From contig CAJTXP010000041.1 of the NCBI GenBank assembly GCA_910583615.1, positions 1 to 36,553 of the forward strand: 36,553 nucleotides of DNA, given 5' to 3'. The notes under the pieces are model-generated. The model made no database searches, was not told the origin of the DNA, and saw nothing but the letters and a program-made list of their open reading frames with translations. Origin of the DNA: an uncultured Lachnospiraceae bacterium (GTDB lineage Bacteria; Bacillota; Clostridia; Lachnospirales; Lachnospiraceae). The translations under genes and the position numbers were made by a program. Position 1 is the stretch's first letter; each line of letters begins with the position of its first letter. Positions 24,455-32,067 of the stretch are shown here, in pieces.

Positions 24455-25617
24455 TGAAAGACACGACGGTTACAGAATCAATTCTTTACGTGGGCTGTGA
24501 TGACAGGGACATCGATCTGTTCGAGAGTCAGTATCATGTGCCGAACGGAGTATCCTATAACTCTTATGTGATTATGGATGAGAAGATCGCAGTCATGGAT
24601 ACGACGGATCCGAGGGTGACAGAGAAATGGCTGTCCAACGTGGAAAAGGCGCTGGAGGGAAAGGAGCCTGATTATCTGGTCATCAATCACATGGAGCCGG
24701 ACCACGCGGGAAATATTCAGAAGATTGCGGAGAAATATCCGAAGATGAAGCTGGTCAGCAATGCAAAGGTATTTACCATGCTGCCGCAGTTTTTTGATTT
24801 TGACCTGACGGACCGTACAGTTGTGGTAAAAGAGGGGGATACTCTTTCTCTTGGAAGCCATACGCTGCAGTTTTTCCTGGCGCCCATGGTGCACTGGCCG
24901 GAGGCCATGGTCACTTATGAGCAGTCTGAAAAGGTGCTGTTTTCTGCAGACGGGTTTGGAAAATTCGGCGCGCTTGATGCAGAAGAAGAATGGGTGGATG
25001 AGGCAAGACGCTATTTCATCAATATTGTGGGAAAATACGGTGCGCAGGTGCAGGCTCTTCTCAAGAAGGCGGCAACACTGGATATTGCAATGATCTGTCC
25101 GCTGCATGGACCGATTCTGAAGGAAAATCTGGGATATTATATTGGAAAATATCTGACCTGGTCTTCTTATGAGCCGGAAGAAAAGGGAATTGTGATAGCA
25201 TGCGCTTCAATTCATGGCAATACGAAGAGAGCGATGCAGAGATTTGTGGAGATTCTGAAGGAAAAAGGAGCAGAGAACGTAGTATTCTTCGATCTGGCAA
25301 GAGACGATATGGCGGAGGCGGTTTCCTGTGCATATCGTTACGACCGGCTGGTGCTCGCAGGTGCGACTTATGATGCAAGTCTGTTCCCGTGCATGGAAGA
25401 CTTCCTGTATCATCTGAAGATCAAGAATTTCCAGAACCGTAAGGCGGCTGTTGTGGAGAACGGAACCTGGGCGCCCATGGCAGGAAAGCATATGAAGGCT
25501 TATCTGGAAGGAATGAAGAACATCGAACTGGTGGGAGACGTTGTGACAATCAGATCCACCATGAGTGAAAAGAACCTGGAAGAACTGAATGCGCTGGCAG
25601 ACGCACTGCTTCAGTAG
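24454..25617 (+). CDS. fprA: Flavodiiron protein (A-type flavoprotein, FprA)
   Basis: A 387-residue two-domain enzyme. The N-terminal beta-lactamase-like domain carries the diiron motif INHMEPDHAG (His79, Glu81, Asp83 and His84), with later ligands in the MVHWPEAM and CPLHGP segments. From about residue 250 a flavodoxin domain binds FMN (ACASIHGNTKRAM). Such proteins reduce oxygen to water or NO to nitrous oxide using rubredoxin electrons. ATG 24454 is seven bases from GGAGG; GTG 24451 is also possible. The start shares one base with the upstream stop codon. Confidence 0.95.
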   Translation: MKDTTVTESILYVGCDDRDIDLFESQYHVPNGVSYNSYVIMDEKIAVMDTTDPRVTEKWLSNVEKALEGKEPDYLVINHMEPDHAGNIQKIAEKYPKMKLVSNAKVFTMLPQFFDFDLTDRTVVVKEGDTLSLGSHTLQFFLAPMVHWPEAMVTYEQSEKVLFSADGFGKFGALDAEEEWVDEARRYFINIVGKYGAQVQALLKKAATLDIAMICPLHGPILKENLGYYIGKYLTWSSYEPEEKGIVIACASIHGNTKRAMQRFVEILKEKGAENVVFFDLARDDMAEAVSCAYRYDRLVLAGATYDASLFPCMEDFLYHLKIKNFQNRKAAVVENGTWAPMAGKHMKAYLEGMKNIELVGDVVTIRSTMSEKNLEELNALADALLQ

Positions 25618-25674
25618 GAGGGTTGTAAACCTCTTCTGCCGGTAGTTTCAGTATCTGTATGGAATTATCGGCTG

Positions 25675-25745
25675 AAAGGACCGGCATTGTCTTCTCCATT
25701 CGGACATCTTAAGTTCGCCTGAGGAAGACCATGCCGGTCCTTTTG
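25675..25745 (+). terminator. Terminator after fprA
   Basis: Long arms (25675-25694 and 25724-25744) pair over about 18 of 20 positions, enclosing roughly 29 bases and ending in TTTT. Confidence 0.75.
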
Positions 25746-25785
25746 ACCGCTTTCCTCCATACGGCTTTGTTCGGGATACAGGGCT

Positions 25786-25849
25786 GCTGTTTATACGTTC
25801 GTCGATGTCTGCACCAGGCGTCCCTGACGACGCAGATGTGAACAGTAAT
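25786..25849 (-). repeat. Degenerate copy of the 71-bp element, copy D
   Basis: In reverse orientation this stretch shares TATACG, GGCGTCC, TGACGACG and the end GTGAACAGTAAT with copies B and C, with about four bases deleted. It lies between the fprA terminator and the promoter of the DUF362 gene. The 352-bp gap 25618-25969 holds only these three features. Confidence 0.6.
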
Positions 25850-25880
25850 GCAAAAGCTGTTTGTCAGCCCAAAAGAGGCG

Positions 25881-25909
25881 TTGATAATTTCAGAAAGGAC
25901 AGATATACT
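25881..25909 (+). promoter_or_regulatory. Promoter of the DUF362 gene
   Basis: TTGATA (25881-25886), 17 bp, TATACT (25904-25909). The predicted transcript start near 25916 rules out the upstream ATG at 25805. Confidence 0.65.
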
Positions 25910-25969
25910 GATCATATGATATTTGAAACAACAAAGGAAGTTTCAGAAGCGGGTGGAGGAAAATACAGG

Positions 25970-27133
25970 ATGACAGTGAAAGACGAAATTTGTGCAGAAA
26001 CTCACAAAGAGAAGAGCAGATCCGAAAGAAACCGTGAAATTCTCGTGATTTATGGAGAGGAATACGAGAAGATGACCTGTCGGCTTCTGGAGGAAGCGAA
26101 TCTGGCGGAGCAGATCGGGGACAGGAAAAAACGGATTGGGATCAAACCAAATCTGGTTTCGCCGGTTCTGCCGTCGGAAGGGGCTACGACCCATCCGGAG
26201 GTAGTAGAAGGACTTCTCAGGTACCTGCAGGATCATGGCTTTTGGAATCTGGCGATTATGGAGGGTTCCTGGGTGGGAGCCAGGACAGAGGATGCATTTT
26301 CCGTATGCGGATATAAAGAACTGGCAAAGAAGTACGGTGTGGAACTGATAGATGCGCAGAAGGAGAGACCGGTGACGGTGGACTGCGCAGGAGTGAAGCT
26401 GCATCTTTGTGCATGTGCGCTGGATGTAGATTATATGATTAACGTGCCGGTGATGAAGGGGCATTGCCAGACGCATATTACCTGTGCGCTCAAGAATATG
26501 AAGGGGCTTTTGCCCAATGCAGAAAAGAGAAGGTTCCATTCCATGGGGCTGCATAAGCCAATCGGACATCTGGCAGTGGGAATCAGGCAGGATTTTATTC
26601 TGGTGGACAGCATATGCGGAGACTTAAGCTTTGAGGACGGAGGAAATCCCACGGTGATGAACCGGATCTTTGCCGCCTGGGATCCAGTGCTCTGCGATGC
26701 CTGTGTATGCCGGCTTCTTCAATATCGGACAGGGGAAGTACCCTATATCGGTATTGCCGAAGCGCTGGGAGCCGGAAGCGCGGATCTGAATCAGGCAGTT
26801 ATACGGGAACTGAATCTGCCGGGCAGGTCTTTGGAACTTCCGGACCGGAATAAAGTTATGAAACTGGCAGAAGTGGTTGAGGATGTGGATTCCTGCAGCG
26901 CCTGTTACGGATATCTGATACCGGCTCTTGACATGCTGGATCAGGAAGGACTCCTTACAGATTTTCCGGAGAAGATCTGCATTGGTCAGGGATATAAGGG
27001 AAAGACAGGGAAGCTTGGCGTCGGAAACTGTACCAGGGGGTTTGAGTACAGTCTGAAAGGGTGCCCGCCCACGGAGAAAGAGATCTATGAATTCCTGAAA
27101 ACATTTGCGGCAGATCATATGCAGAAAGACTGA
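25970..27133 (+). CDS. DUF362 domain protein
   Basis: A 387-residue protein starting at ATG nine bases after GGAGGA. It shows the DUF362 pattern: KPNLVSP after the first strand, TTHPEVVEGLLRYL, the central NVPVMKGHCQTHITCALKNMKG block, and DSICG. Many relatives add a 2[4Fe-4S] ferredoxin domain; this one has no CxxCxxC repeats, although VDSCSACYG near the C-terminal third has two Cys. The biochemical role of the family is not established. It is followed 42 bases later by hflX. Confidence 0.85.
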   Translation: MTVKDEICAETHKEKSRSERNREILVIYGEEYEKMTCRLLEEANLAEQIGDRKKRIGIKPNLVSPVLPSEGATTHPEVVEGLLRYLQDHGFWNLAIMEGSWVGARTEDAFSVCGYKELAKKYGVELIDAQKERPVTVDCAGVKLHLCACALDVDYMINVPVMKGHCQTHITCALKNMKGLLPNAEKRRFHSMGLHKPIGHLAVGIRQDFILVDSICGDLSFEDGGNPTVMNRIFAAWDPVLCDACVCRLLQYRTGEVPYIGIAEALGAGSADLNQAVIRELNLPGRSLELPDRNKVMKLAEVVEDVDSCSACYGYLIPALDMLDQEGLLTDFPEKICIGQGYKGKTGKLGVGNCTRGFEYSLKGCPPTEKEIYEFLKTFAADHMQKD

Positions 27134-27175
27134 AGAGATTTTTGACACAGGACAGGCATGAGAGGACATTGAAAT

Positions 27176-28387
27176 ATGGAGACAGAGAAAAAGGAACGGG
27201 CGCTTCTTCTGGGCGTGGACCTGCACGACGGAGAGGATTTTGAGCGTTCCATGCAGGAACTATGGAATCTGGCAGAGGCCTGTGACATGGAGCCGGTGGG
27301 ACAGATCGTGCAGAACCTGCCAAAGCCCTATCAGGCGCTTTATATGGGGAAGGGAAAGCTTCTGGAGATCAGGGAGTACGTGGAGGCGGAGGAGGTCGAC
27401 CTGCTGATCTTCGACCGGTCCCTGACGCCGACCCAGCTTCGGAACCTGCAGAACCTGCTGGGCTGCCCGATCCTGGACCGGACGACGCTGATCCTTGAGA
27501 TTTTTGCGGTACGGGCAAAGACGAGGGAGGCGAAGCTTCAGGTGGAATACGCCAGGCTTCAGTATGTGCTGCCCCGCCTGACCGGCATGCATAAGGCGCT
27601 GAGCCGCCAGGGCGGCGGCAGCGGGCTTGCCAACAAGGGCGCCGGAGAGAAGAAGCTGGAGCTGGACCGCCGGCGGATCGAGAAACGGATGTCGGAGCTT
27701 CGCAAAGAGTTGAAAAAGATCGTACGGGAGCGGGAAACCCAGAGAAAAAGGCGGCAGGGCAGCCAGGTGCCGAGAGTAGCGCTGGTGGGCTATACGAATG
27801 CCGGAAAGTCTACGCTGATGAACCGGATGCTGGATCAGTATACGCGGGACGCTTCCAAAAAGGTGCTGGAAAAGGATATGCTGTTCGCTACGCTGGATAC
27901 GACGGTGCGCAGGATCAGTACCGGTCCCGGGCAGGAATTTCTGCTGTCCGATACGGTGGGGTTCATCCATCAGCTTCCGGCGGACCTGATCAAGGCGTTC
28001 CGTTCCACGCTGGAGGAGGCGAAGGAAGCGGATCTTCTGCTGCATGTGCTGGATTATTCCGACGAATCGTACCGGAAGCAGAGGGAAGTGACGGAGGAGA
28101 CGCTGCGGGATCTGGGAGCGGGAGATATCCCGGTGATCTATATTTTCAACAAGGCGGACCGCTGCATGGAGGCGGAGCAGCTCCCGGTGATCCGGGAGGA
28201 CCGGATCTACATGTCGGCGAAGACCGGGGCGGGCATCCCGGAGCTTGTGGAGATGATACAAAAAAGGACGGCAGGAAGAAGCGCTGCGGATACAGGAAAG
28301 GTGAGAAGAGATGGAGATCAGAAAGGCGAAGGGCAGGGAGCAGCGGTGGATGAAGAAAACGTATCTGGATTCGTTTCCAAAGTCTGA
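27176..28387 (+). CDS. hflX: GTPase HflX
   Basis: A 403-residue ribosome-associated GTPase. The N-terminal HflX domain includes FDRSLTPTQLRNLQ and GAGEKKLELDRRRI (about 79-168). The G domain has G1 GYTNAGKS (205-212), G3 DTVG (259-262) and G4 NKAD (325-328). HflX splits stalled or stress-damaged 70S ribosomes. The C-terminal 30 residues (after about 372) are charged and overlap the next gene by 77 bp, which suggests the original stop was lost by a small indel or that the tail is real but unconserved. Confidence 0.93.
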   Translation: METEKKERALLLGVDLHDGEDFERSMQELWNLAEACDMEPVGQIVQNLPKPYQALYMGKGKLLEIREYVEAEEVDLLIFDRSLTPTQLRNLQNLLGCPILDRTTLILEIFAVRAKTREAKLQVEYARLQYVLPRLTGMHKALSRQGGGSGLANKGAGEKKLELDRRRIEKRMSELRKELKKIVRERETQRKRRQGSQVPRVALVGYTNAGKSTLMNRMLDQYTRDASKKVLEKDMLFATLDTTVRRISTGPGQEFLLSDTVGFIHQLPADLIKAFRSTLEEAKEADLLLHVLDYSDESYRKQREVTEETLRDLGAGDIPVIYIFNKADRCMEAEQLPVIREDRIYMSAKTGAGIPELVEMIQKRTAGRSAADTGKVRRDGDQKGEGQGAAVDEENVSGFVSKV

Positions 28388-28838
28388 GCGGAAACCTTTT
28401 GGACTGATGAAACTGAAGGTAAGGCAGGGAGTGATGGAATTCCTGGTGATCCTTGAGAAAGGACGTCCGGTGGGACTTGCTATCACGGTCCTGTACCGGG
28501 ATCTGGTGCTTCTGGACTATTTTGCCATACATCGGGCGTACCGGGGACAGCGCTGCGGTTCTGCGGCGTTGTCACTTTTAAAGGAACGATATCAGGGAAA
28601 ACGGCTGATTCTGGAGATCGAGCTGCCGGATGAGGAGGCGCCGAACCGGGAGGAACGGATCAGGAGAAAACAGTTTTATCTGAAAAACGGTATGGTGGAG
28701 ACCGGGCTTAAGGTCTGTGTGTTTCAGGTGCCCATGGAAGTTCTGACTGATGGAGAAACTGTGACATATGAGGAATACCATGGGATCTATCGGGAGACTA
28801 TTGGGACAATCTTTGCCCGCAGGGTGACATCTTTATAA
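28311..28838 (+). CDS. GNAT-family N-acetyltransferase
   Basis: A 175-residue acetyltransferase. It has the usual opening EIRKAKGREQ...SFPKSERKPF and an acetyl-CoA binding segment DYFAIHRAYRGQRCGSAAL (about residues 67-85). The substrate is unknown. It starts inside the 3-prime end of hflX (77-bp overlap), with GAAAGGTGAG just upstream of its ATG, so it is probably translated from the hflX message. Confidence 0.88.
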   Translation: MEIRKAKGREQRWMKKTYLDSFPKSERKPFGLMKLKVRQGVMEFLVILEKGRPVGLAITVLYRDLVLLDYFAIHRAYRGQRCGSAALSLLKERYQGKRLILEIELPDEEAPNREERIRRKQFYLKNGMVETGLKVCVFQVPMEVLTDGETVTYEEYHGIYRETIGTIFARRVTSL

Positions 28839-28866
28839 AAATTCAGATGTTCTTCCCGCGTATTTG

Positions 28867-28875
28867 TGGTATGAT
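28867..28875 (+). promoter_or_regulatory. Extended -10 promoter of the map gene
   Basis: TGG-TATGAT (28867-28875) is an extended -10 box about 35 bases before the start codon. No strong -35 was found. Confidence 0.4.
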
Positions 28876-28910
28876 GGGAGACAGAGAGAAAAAGAGGAGT
28901 TTACTGGAAT

Positions 28911-29696
28911 ATGAGACGAAGAAGAAAGAAGATCCTGAAGGTGGGCGGAGTGCTGGTGAAGAGCCAAAGCCAGCTGGACGGGATCAGGGAGAGCGGGAAG
29001 ATCAATACGGCGGTGCTTGACTATGTGGAGCAGCATATCCGTGCGGGCATCTCCACAGAAGAGATCGACCGGTGGGTCCATAAGACGACGACGGATCTGG
29101 GAGCGGTGCCGGCTCCTCTGAACTTTGAAGGATTTCCCAAAAGCGTGTGTACTTCCAGGAACAGCGTGGTCTGCCACGGCATTCCCAGTGAGAAGGAGGT
29201 TCTGAAGGAGGGTGATATTATCAATGTAGATGTATCAACGGTCTATCAGGGATATTATTCAGACGCCTCCCGGACGTTCTGCATCGGGGAGGTCAGCGCG
29301 GACAAGAAGCGCCTGGTCCGGGTGGCGAGGGAAGCGGTCCGGGTGGGCCTTCTGGAGGTGAAGCCGTGGAAGCCCATCGGGGATATGGGCCACGCCATCC
29401 ATATGTATGTGGGAAGCCAGGGCTATTCGGTGGTGGAGGACATCGGCGGACATGGAGTTGGGCTTCAGTTCCATGAGGATCCCTGGGTCAGCTACGTGGC
29501 CCCCAGAGGAAGCGGAGAGATCCTGGTGCCGGGCATGGTCTTTACCATCGAGCCGATGATCAATATGGGATCGCCGGATTTCTATGTGGACGATTCCAAC
29601 GGCTGGACGGTCTATACGGAGGACGGGATGCCTTCCGCCCAGTGGGAGGTCACCGTGGCCGTGACGGAAGACGGCTATGAGCTCATGTCCTGGTAG
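28911..29696 (+). CDS. map: Methionine aminopeptidase, type I
   Basis: A 261-residue enzyme that removes initiator methionine. All active-site residues are visible: His89 (VCHGIP) for substrate, and metal ligands Asp107, Asp118, His181 (GGHGVG), Glu214 (TIEPM) and Glu246 (AQWEVTV). The N-terminus is short and basic (MRRRRKK), without the SEC-type zinc motif. Genomes of this group often carry a second map in the ribosomal protein operon, so this may be a paralogue. Confidence 0.95.
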   Translation: MRRRRKKILKVGGVLVKSQSQLDGIRESGKINTAVLDYVEQHIRAGISTEEIDRWVHKTTTDLGAVPAPLNFEGFPKSVCTSRNSVVCHGIPSEKEVLKEGDIINVDVSTVYQGYYSDASRTFCIGEVSADKKRLVRVAREAVRVGLLEVKPWKPIGDMGHAIHMYVGSQGYSVVEDIGGHGVGLQFHEDPWVSYVAPRGSGEILVPGMVFTIEPMINMGSPDFYVDDSNGWTVYTEDGMPSAQWEVTVAVTEDGYELMSW

Positions 29697-29738
29697 AAGC
29701 AGGGCGGACAGGGAACGGTACGGAAAGGAGAATGACAG

Positions 29739-30887
29739 ATGGAGTATACGTATCCGGAATATTTGTATGATTTTCAGTGCGAGGCGTCCGCGTGCAGCGA
29801 TACGTGCTGTGAAGGCTGGGGGATCGCCATTGATTCGGTATCTCTGAAAAAATACCGGAAATATCCGGGCTTTTTCGGAAACCGTCTGAGAAATTCCATA
29901 GACTGGGAGAAGGAAGCCTTCGAGCAGTACAACGGGCGCTGTGCGTTTCTGAATGAAGACAATCTGTGCGATATTTATAAAGAGGCGGGGGAGGATATGC
30001 TGTGCAAGACCTGTACCCGTTATCCCAGACATTACGAAGAATATGAGAATCTGCGGGAGATCTCCCTGTCCCTTTCCTGTCCGGCGGCGGTGAAGCTGAT
30101 CCTCGGAGAGAAAAAGACGGCTTTTTTGAATGAATACCGGGAGACGCCGGAGGAAGAGTACGAGCAGTTCGACTTTTTCCTGTTTACCAAATTGAATGAG
30201 ATCCGGGACTATTACTACGAGGTGATCCAGAACCGGGAGCTGTCGGTGGAATTCCGGATGGCGCTGCTGCTCGCTACGGCCCACGACCTTCAGGAGCGGG
30301 TCCGCCGGGAGCAGCTCCATGAGGTGGATGACCTGCTGAAGCGCTACAGGCGTCCGGCATTTTTAAAGACGGCGGAGAAAAAATTTGCAGCGTTCCAAAA
30401 CCACGGCGAAGAGAGACGCGCGCGCCGCAGAAAGCTGTGGCAGAAGCTCTACCGTCTGGAGGTGCTGCGTCCGGGCTGGAGGGAGTATCTGAAGCGTCAG
30501 GAGCGCCGCCTGTATGAGGAGCTGTCTCTGGAAGCATACGGGGAAGCCGGTGCGGAGTTTGCGGAATACTATAAGGACCGGGAGTATGAATACGAACAGC
30601 TTCTGATGTACTATGTGTTCTGCAATCTGTGCGGCGCGGTATACGACGGGGATCTGTTCAGTAAGATAAAGCTGGCGGTTGTAAACACGCTGCTGATCCG
30701 GGAGCTTAATCTGGCGGCCTGGCTGGAGCGGGGGAAGGAGCTGTCCTTTGCGGACCAGGTGGAGCTGACGCACCGTTACGCCCGGGAGACGGAGCATTCG
30801 GACCCCAATATGGACGCGCTGGAATGCATGGCGGCGGAAGAAGAGGATTTCTGCCTGCAGAAGCTGCTGGCGGCAGTGCTTGGATGA
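29739..30887 (+). CDS. fliB: FliB family protein (flagellin lysine-N-methylase-like)
   Basis: A 382-residue protein with the FliB cysteine pattern at the N-terminus: FQCEASACSDTCCEGW, then CAFL, CDIY, LCKTCTRYPRHY and LSLSCP, about ten Cys that probably hold a metal cluster. FliB methylates lysines of flagellin in Salmonella. No flagellar genes are in this window, and the family is common in non-motile Clostridia, so the real target may differ. The 170 residues that follow are helical and charged. It begins 42 bases after map. Confidence 0.85.
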   Translation: MEYTYPEYLYDFQCEASACSDTCCEGWGIAIDSVSLKKYRKYPGFFGNRLRNSIDWEKEAFEQYNGRCAFLNEDNLCDIYKEAGEDMLCKTCTRYPRHYEEYENLREISLSLSCPAAVKLILGEKKTAFLNEYRETPEEEYEQFDFFLFTKLNEIRDYYYEVIQNRELSVEFRMALLLATAHDLQERVRREQLHEVDDLLKRYRRPAFLKTAEKKFAAFQNHGEERRARRRKLWQKLYRLEVLRPGWREYLKRQERRLYEELSLEAYGEAGAEFAEYYKDREYEYEQLLMYYVFCNLCGAVYDGDLFSKIKLAVVNTLLIRELNLAAWLERGKELSFADQVELTHRYARETEHSDPNMDALECMAAEEEDFCLQKLLAAVLG

Positions 30888-30928
30888 AACAGGAAGCAAA
30901 GAAAGTTTTCACAGGAGGTTAAGAGAAG

Positions 30929-31915
30929 ATGAGCATTAGAATCGGAATAGCAGGTTATGGAAATCTGGGCCGGGGCGTGGAATGCGCCGTCCGCCAGAAT
31001 CCGGATATGGAGCTTGTGGCAGTGTTTACCAGAAGGGACCCGAAGGATGTGAAGGTCCTGACAGAGACGGCCCAGGTGGTGAGGGCCGGTGAGGCAGAAC
31101 AGTGGAAGGACCGGATCGACGTACTGATCCTCTGCGGCGGAAGCGCCACGGACCTTCCGAAACAGACGCCGGAATACGCGAAGCTGTTTCATGTGGTGGA
31201 CAGCTTTGACACCCATGCAAAGATACCGGAGCATTACGCGGCGGTGGATGCGGCGGCAAAGGCGGCAGGGAAGGTGGCGCTCATCTCAGTGGGCTGGGAT
31301 CCGGGTATGTTTTCCCTGAACCGTATGTATGCCAATGCGATCCTGCCGGAAGGAAAAGACTATACGTTCTGGGGCAAAGGCGTGAGCCAGGGGCATTCCG
31401 ACGCCATCCGCCGGATCGAAGGAGTCAGGGACGGAAAGCAGTATACGATCCCGGTGGATTCCGCACTGGAAGCAGTCAGAAACGGAGAAGATCCGGAACT
31501 GACCACTCGTCAGAAGCATACGAGGGAGTGCTTTGTGGTGCTGGAAGAGGGCGCGGATGCGGCGAAGGTGGAGCAGGAGATCAAAACCATGCCCAACTAT
31601 TTCGCAGATTATGACACGACCGTACATTTTATCAGTGAGGAGGAGCTGAAGAGAGATCACAGCGGAATTCCACACGGCGGCTTCGTTCTGCGAAGCGGCG
31701 TGACCGGATGGGAGAAGGAGCACCGCCATCTGATCGAATACCGCCTGAAGCTGGATTCCAACCCGGAATTCACCTCCAGCGTCATCGTGGCATATGCGCG
31801 GGCGGCGTACCGCCTGGCGGCGGAAGGGCAGAGCGGATGCAGAACCGTCTTTGACATCGCGCCGGCGTATTTAAGCCCGAAGAGCGGGGAGGAACTGAGA
31901 GCTTCCATGTTGTAA
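30929..31915 (+). CDS. ddh: meso-Diaminopimelate D-dehydrogenase
   Basis: A 328-residue NADPH-dependent enzyme that makes meso-diaminopimelate directly from tetrahydrodipicolinate, for lysine and peptidoglycan. It shows the Rossmann turn GYGNLGRG (9-16), CGGSATDLP, the SVGWDPGMFSLNRM block, WGKGVSQGHSDAIRR, and the substrate loop GIPHGGFVLR. Length is normal (about 326). ATG follows AGGAGG. Use of Ddh instead of the DapD-DapF route is common in this group. Confidence 0.95.
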   Translation: MSIRIGIAGYGNLGRGVECAVRQNPDMELVAVFTRRDPKDVKVLTETAQVVRAGEAEQWKDRIDVLILCGGSATDLPKQTPEYAKLFHVVDSFDTHAKIPEHYAAVDAAAKAAGKVALISVGWDPGMFSLNRMYANAILPEGKDYTFWGKGVSQGHSDAIRRIEGVRDGKQYTIPVDSALEAVRNGEDPELTTRQKHTRECFVVLEEGADAAKVEQEIKTMPNYFADYDTTVHFISEEELKRDHSGIPHGGFVLRSGVTGWEKEHRHLIEYRLKLDSNPEFTSSVIVAYARAAYRLAAEGQSGCRTVFDIAPAYLSPKSGEELRASML

Positions 31916-32001
31916 GCGCTTCTGCAGAACAGGAAAAGACAGTTTTGCGTTTTATCCGTATGGAAAACTGCTTTAACAAAGGGAAGAAAGTTCAGGCAAA
32001 T

Positions 32002-32045
32002 GTACACTGCTTCGGAGATGGAAATCCATCTCCGAAGCAGTGTAC
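32002..32045. terminator. 44-bp perfect palindrome between convergent genes
   Basis: Arms of 21 bp with only two unpaired central bases, in the gap between ddh and the leftward DUF885 gene. It fits the position of a bidirectional terminator but has no adjacent T tract on either strand. Confidence 0.55.
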
Positions 32046-32067
32046 TGGTTGAAAAAAGGTTTCGGCA

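Noticed and set aside
27260..28486. 408-codon minus-strand frame opposite hflX
   Set aside because: Antisense of a clear GTPase gene; Pro/His/Arg/Leu-rich translation typical of shadow frames.
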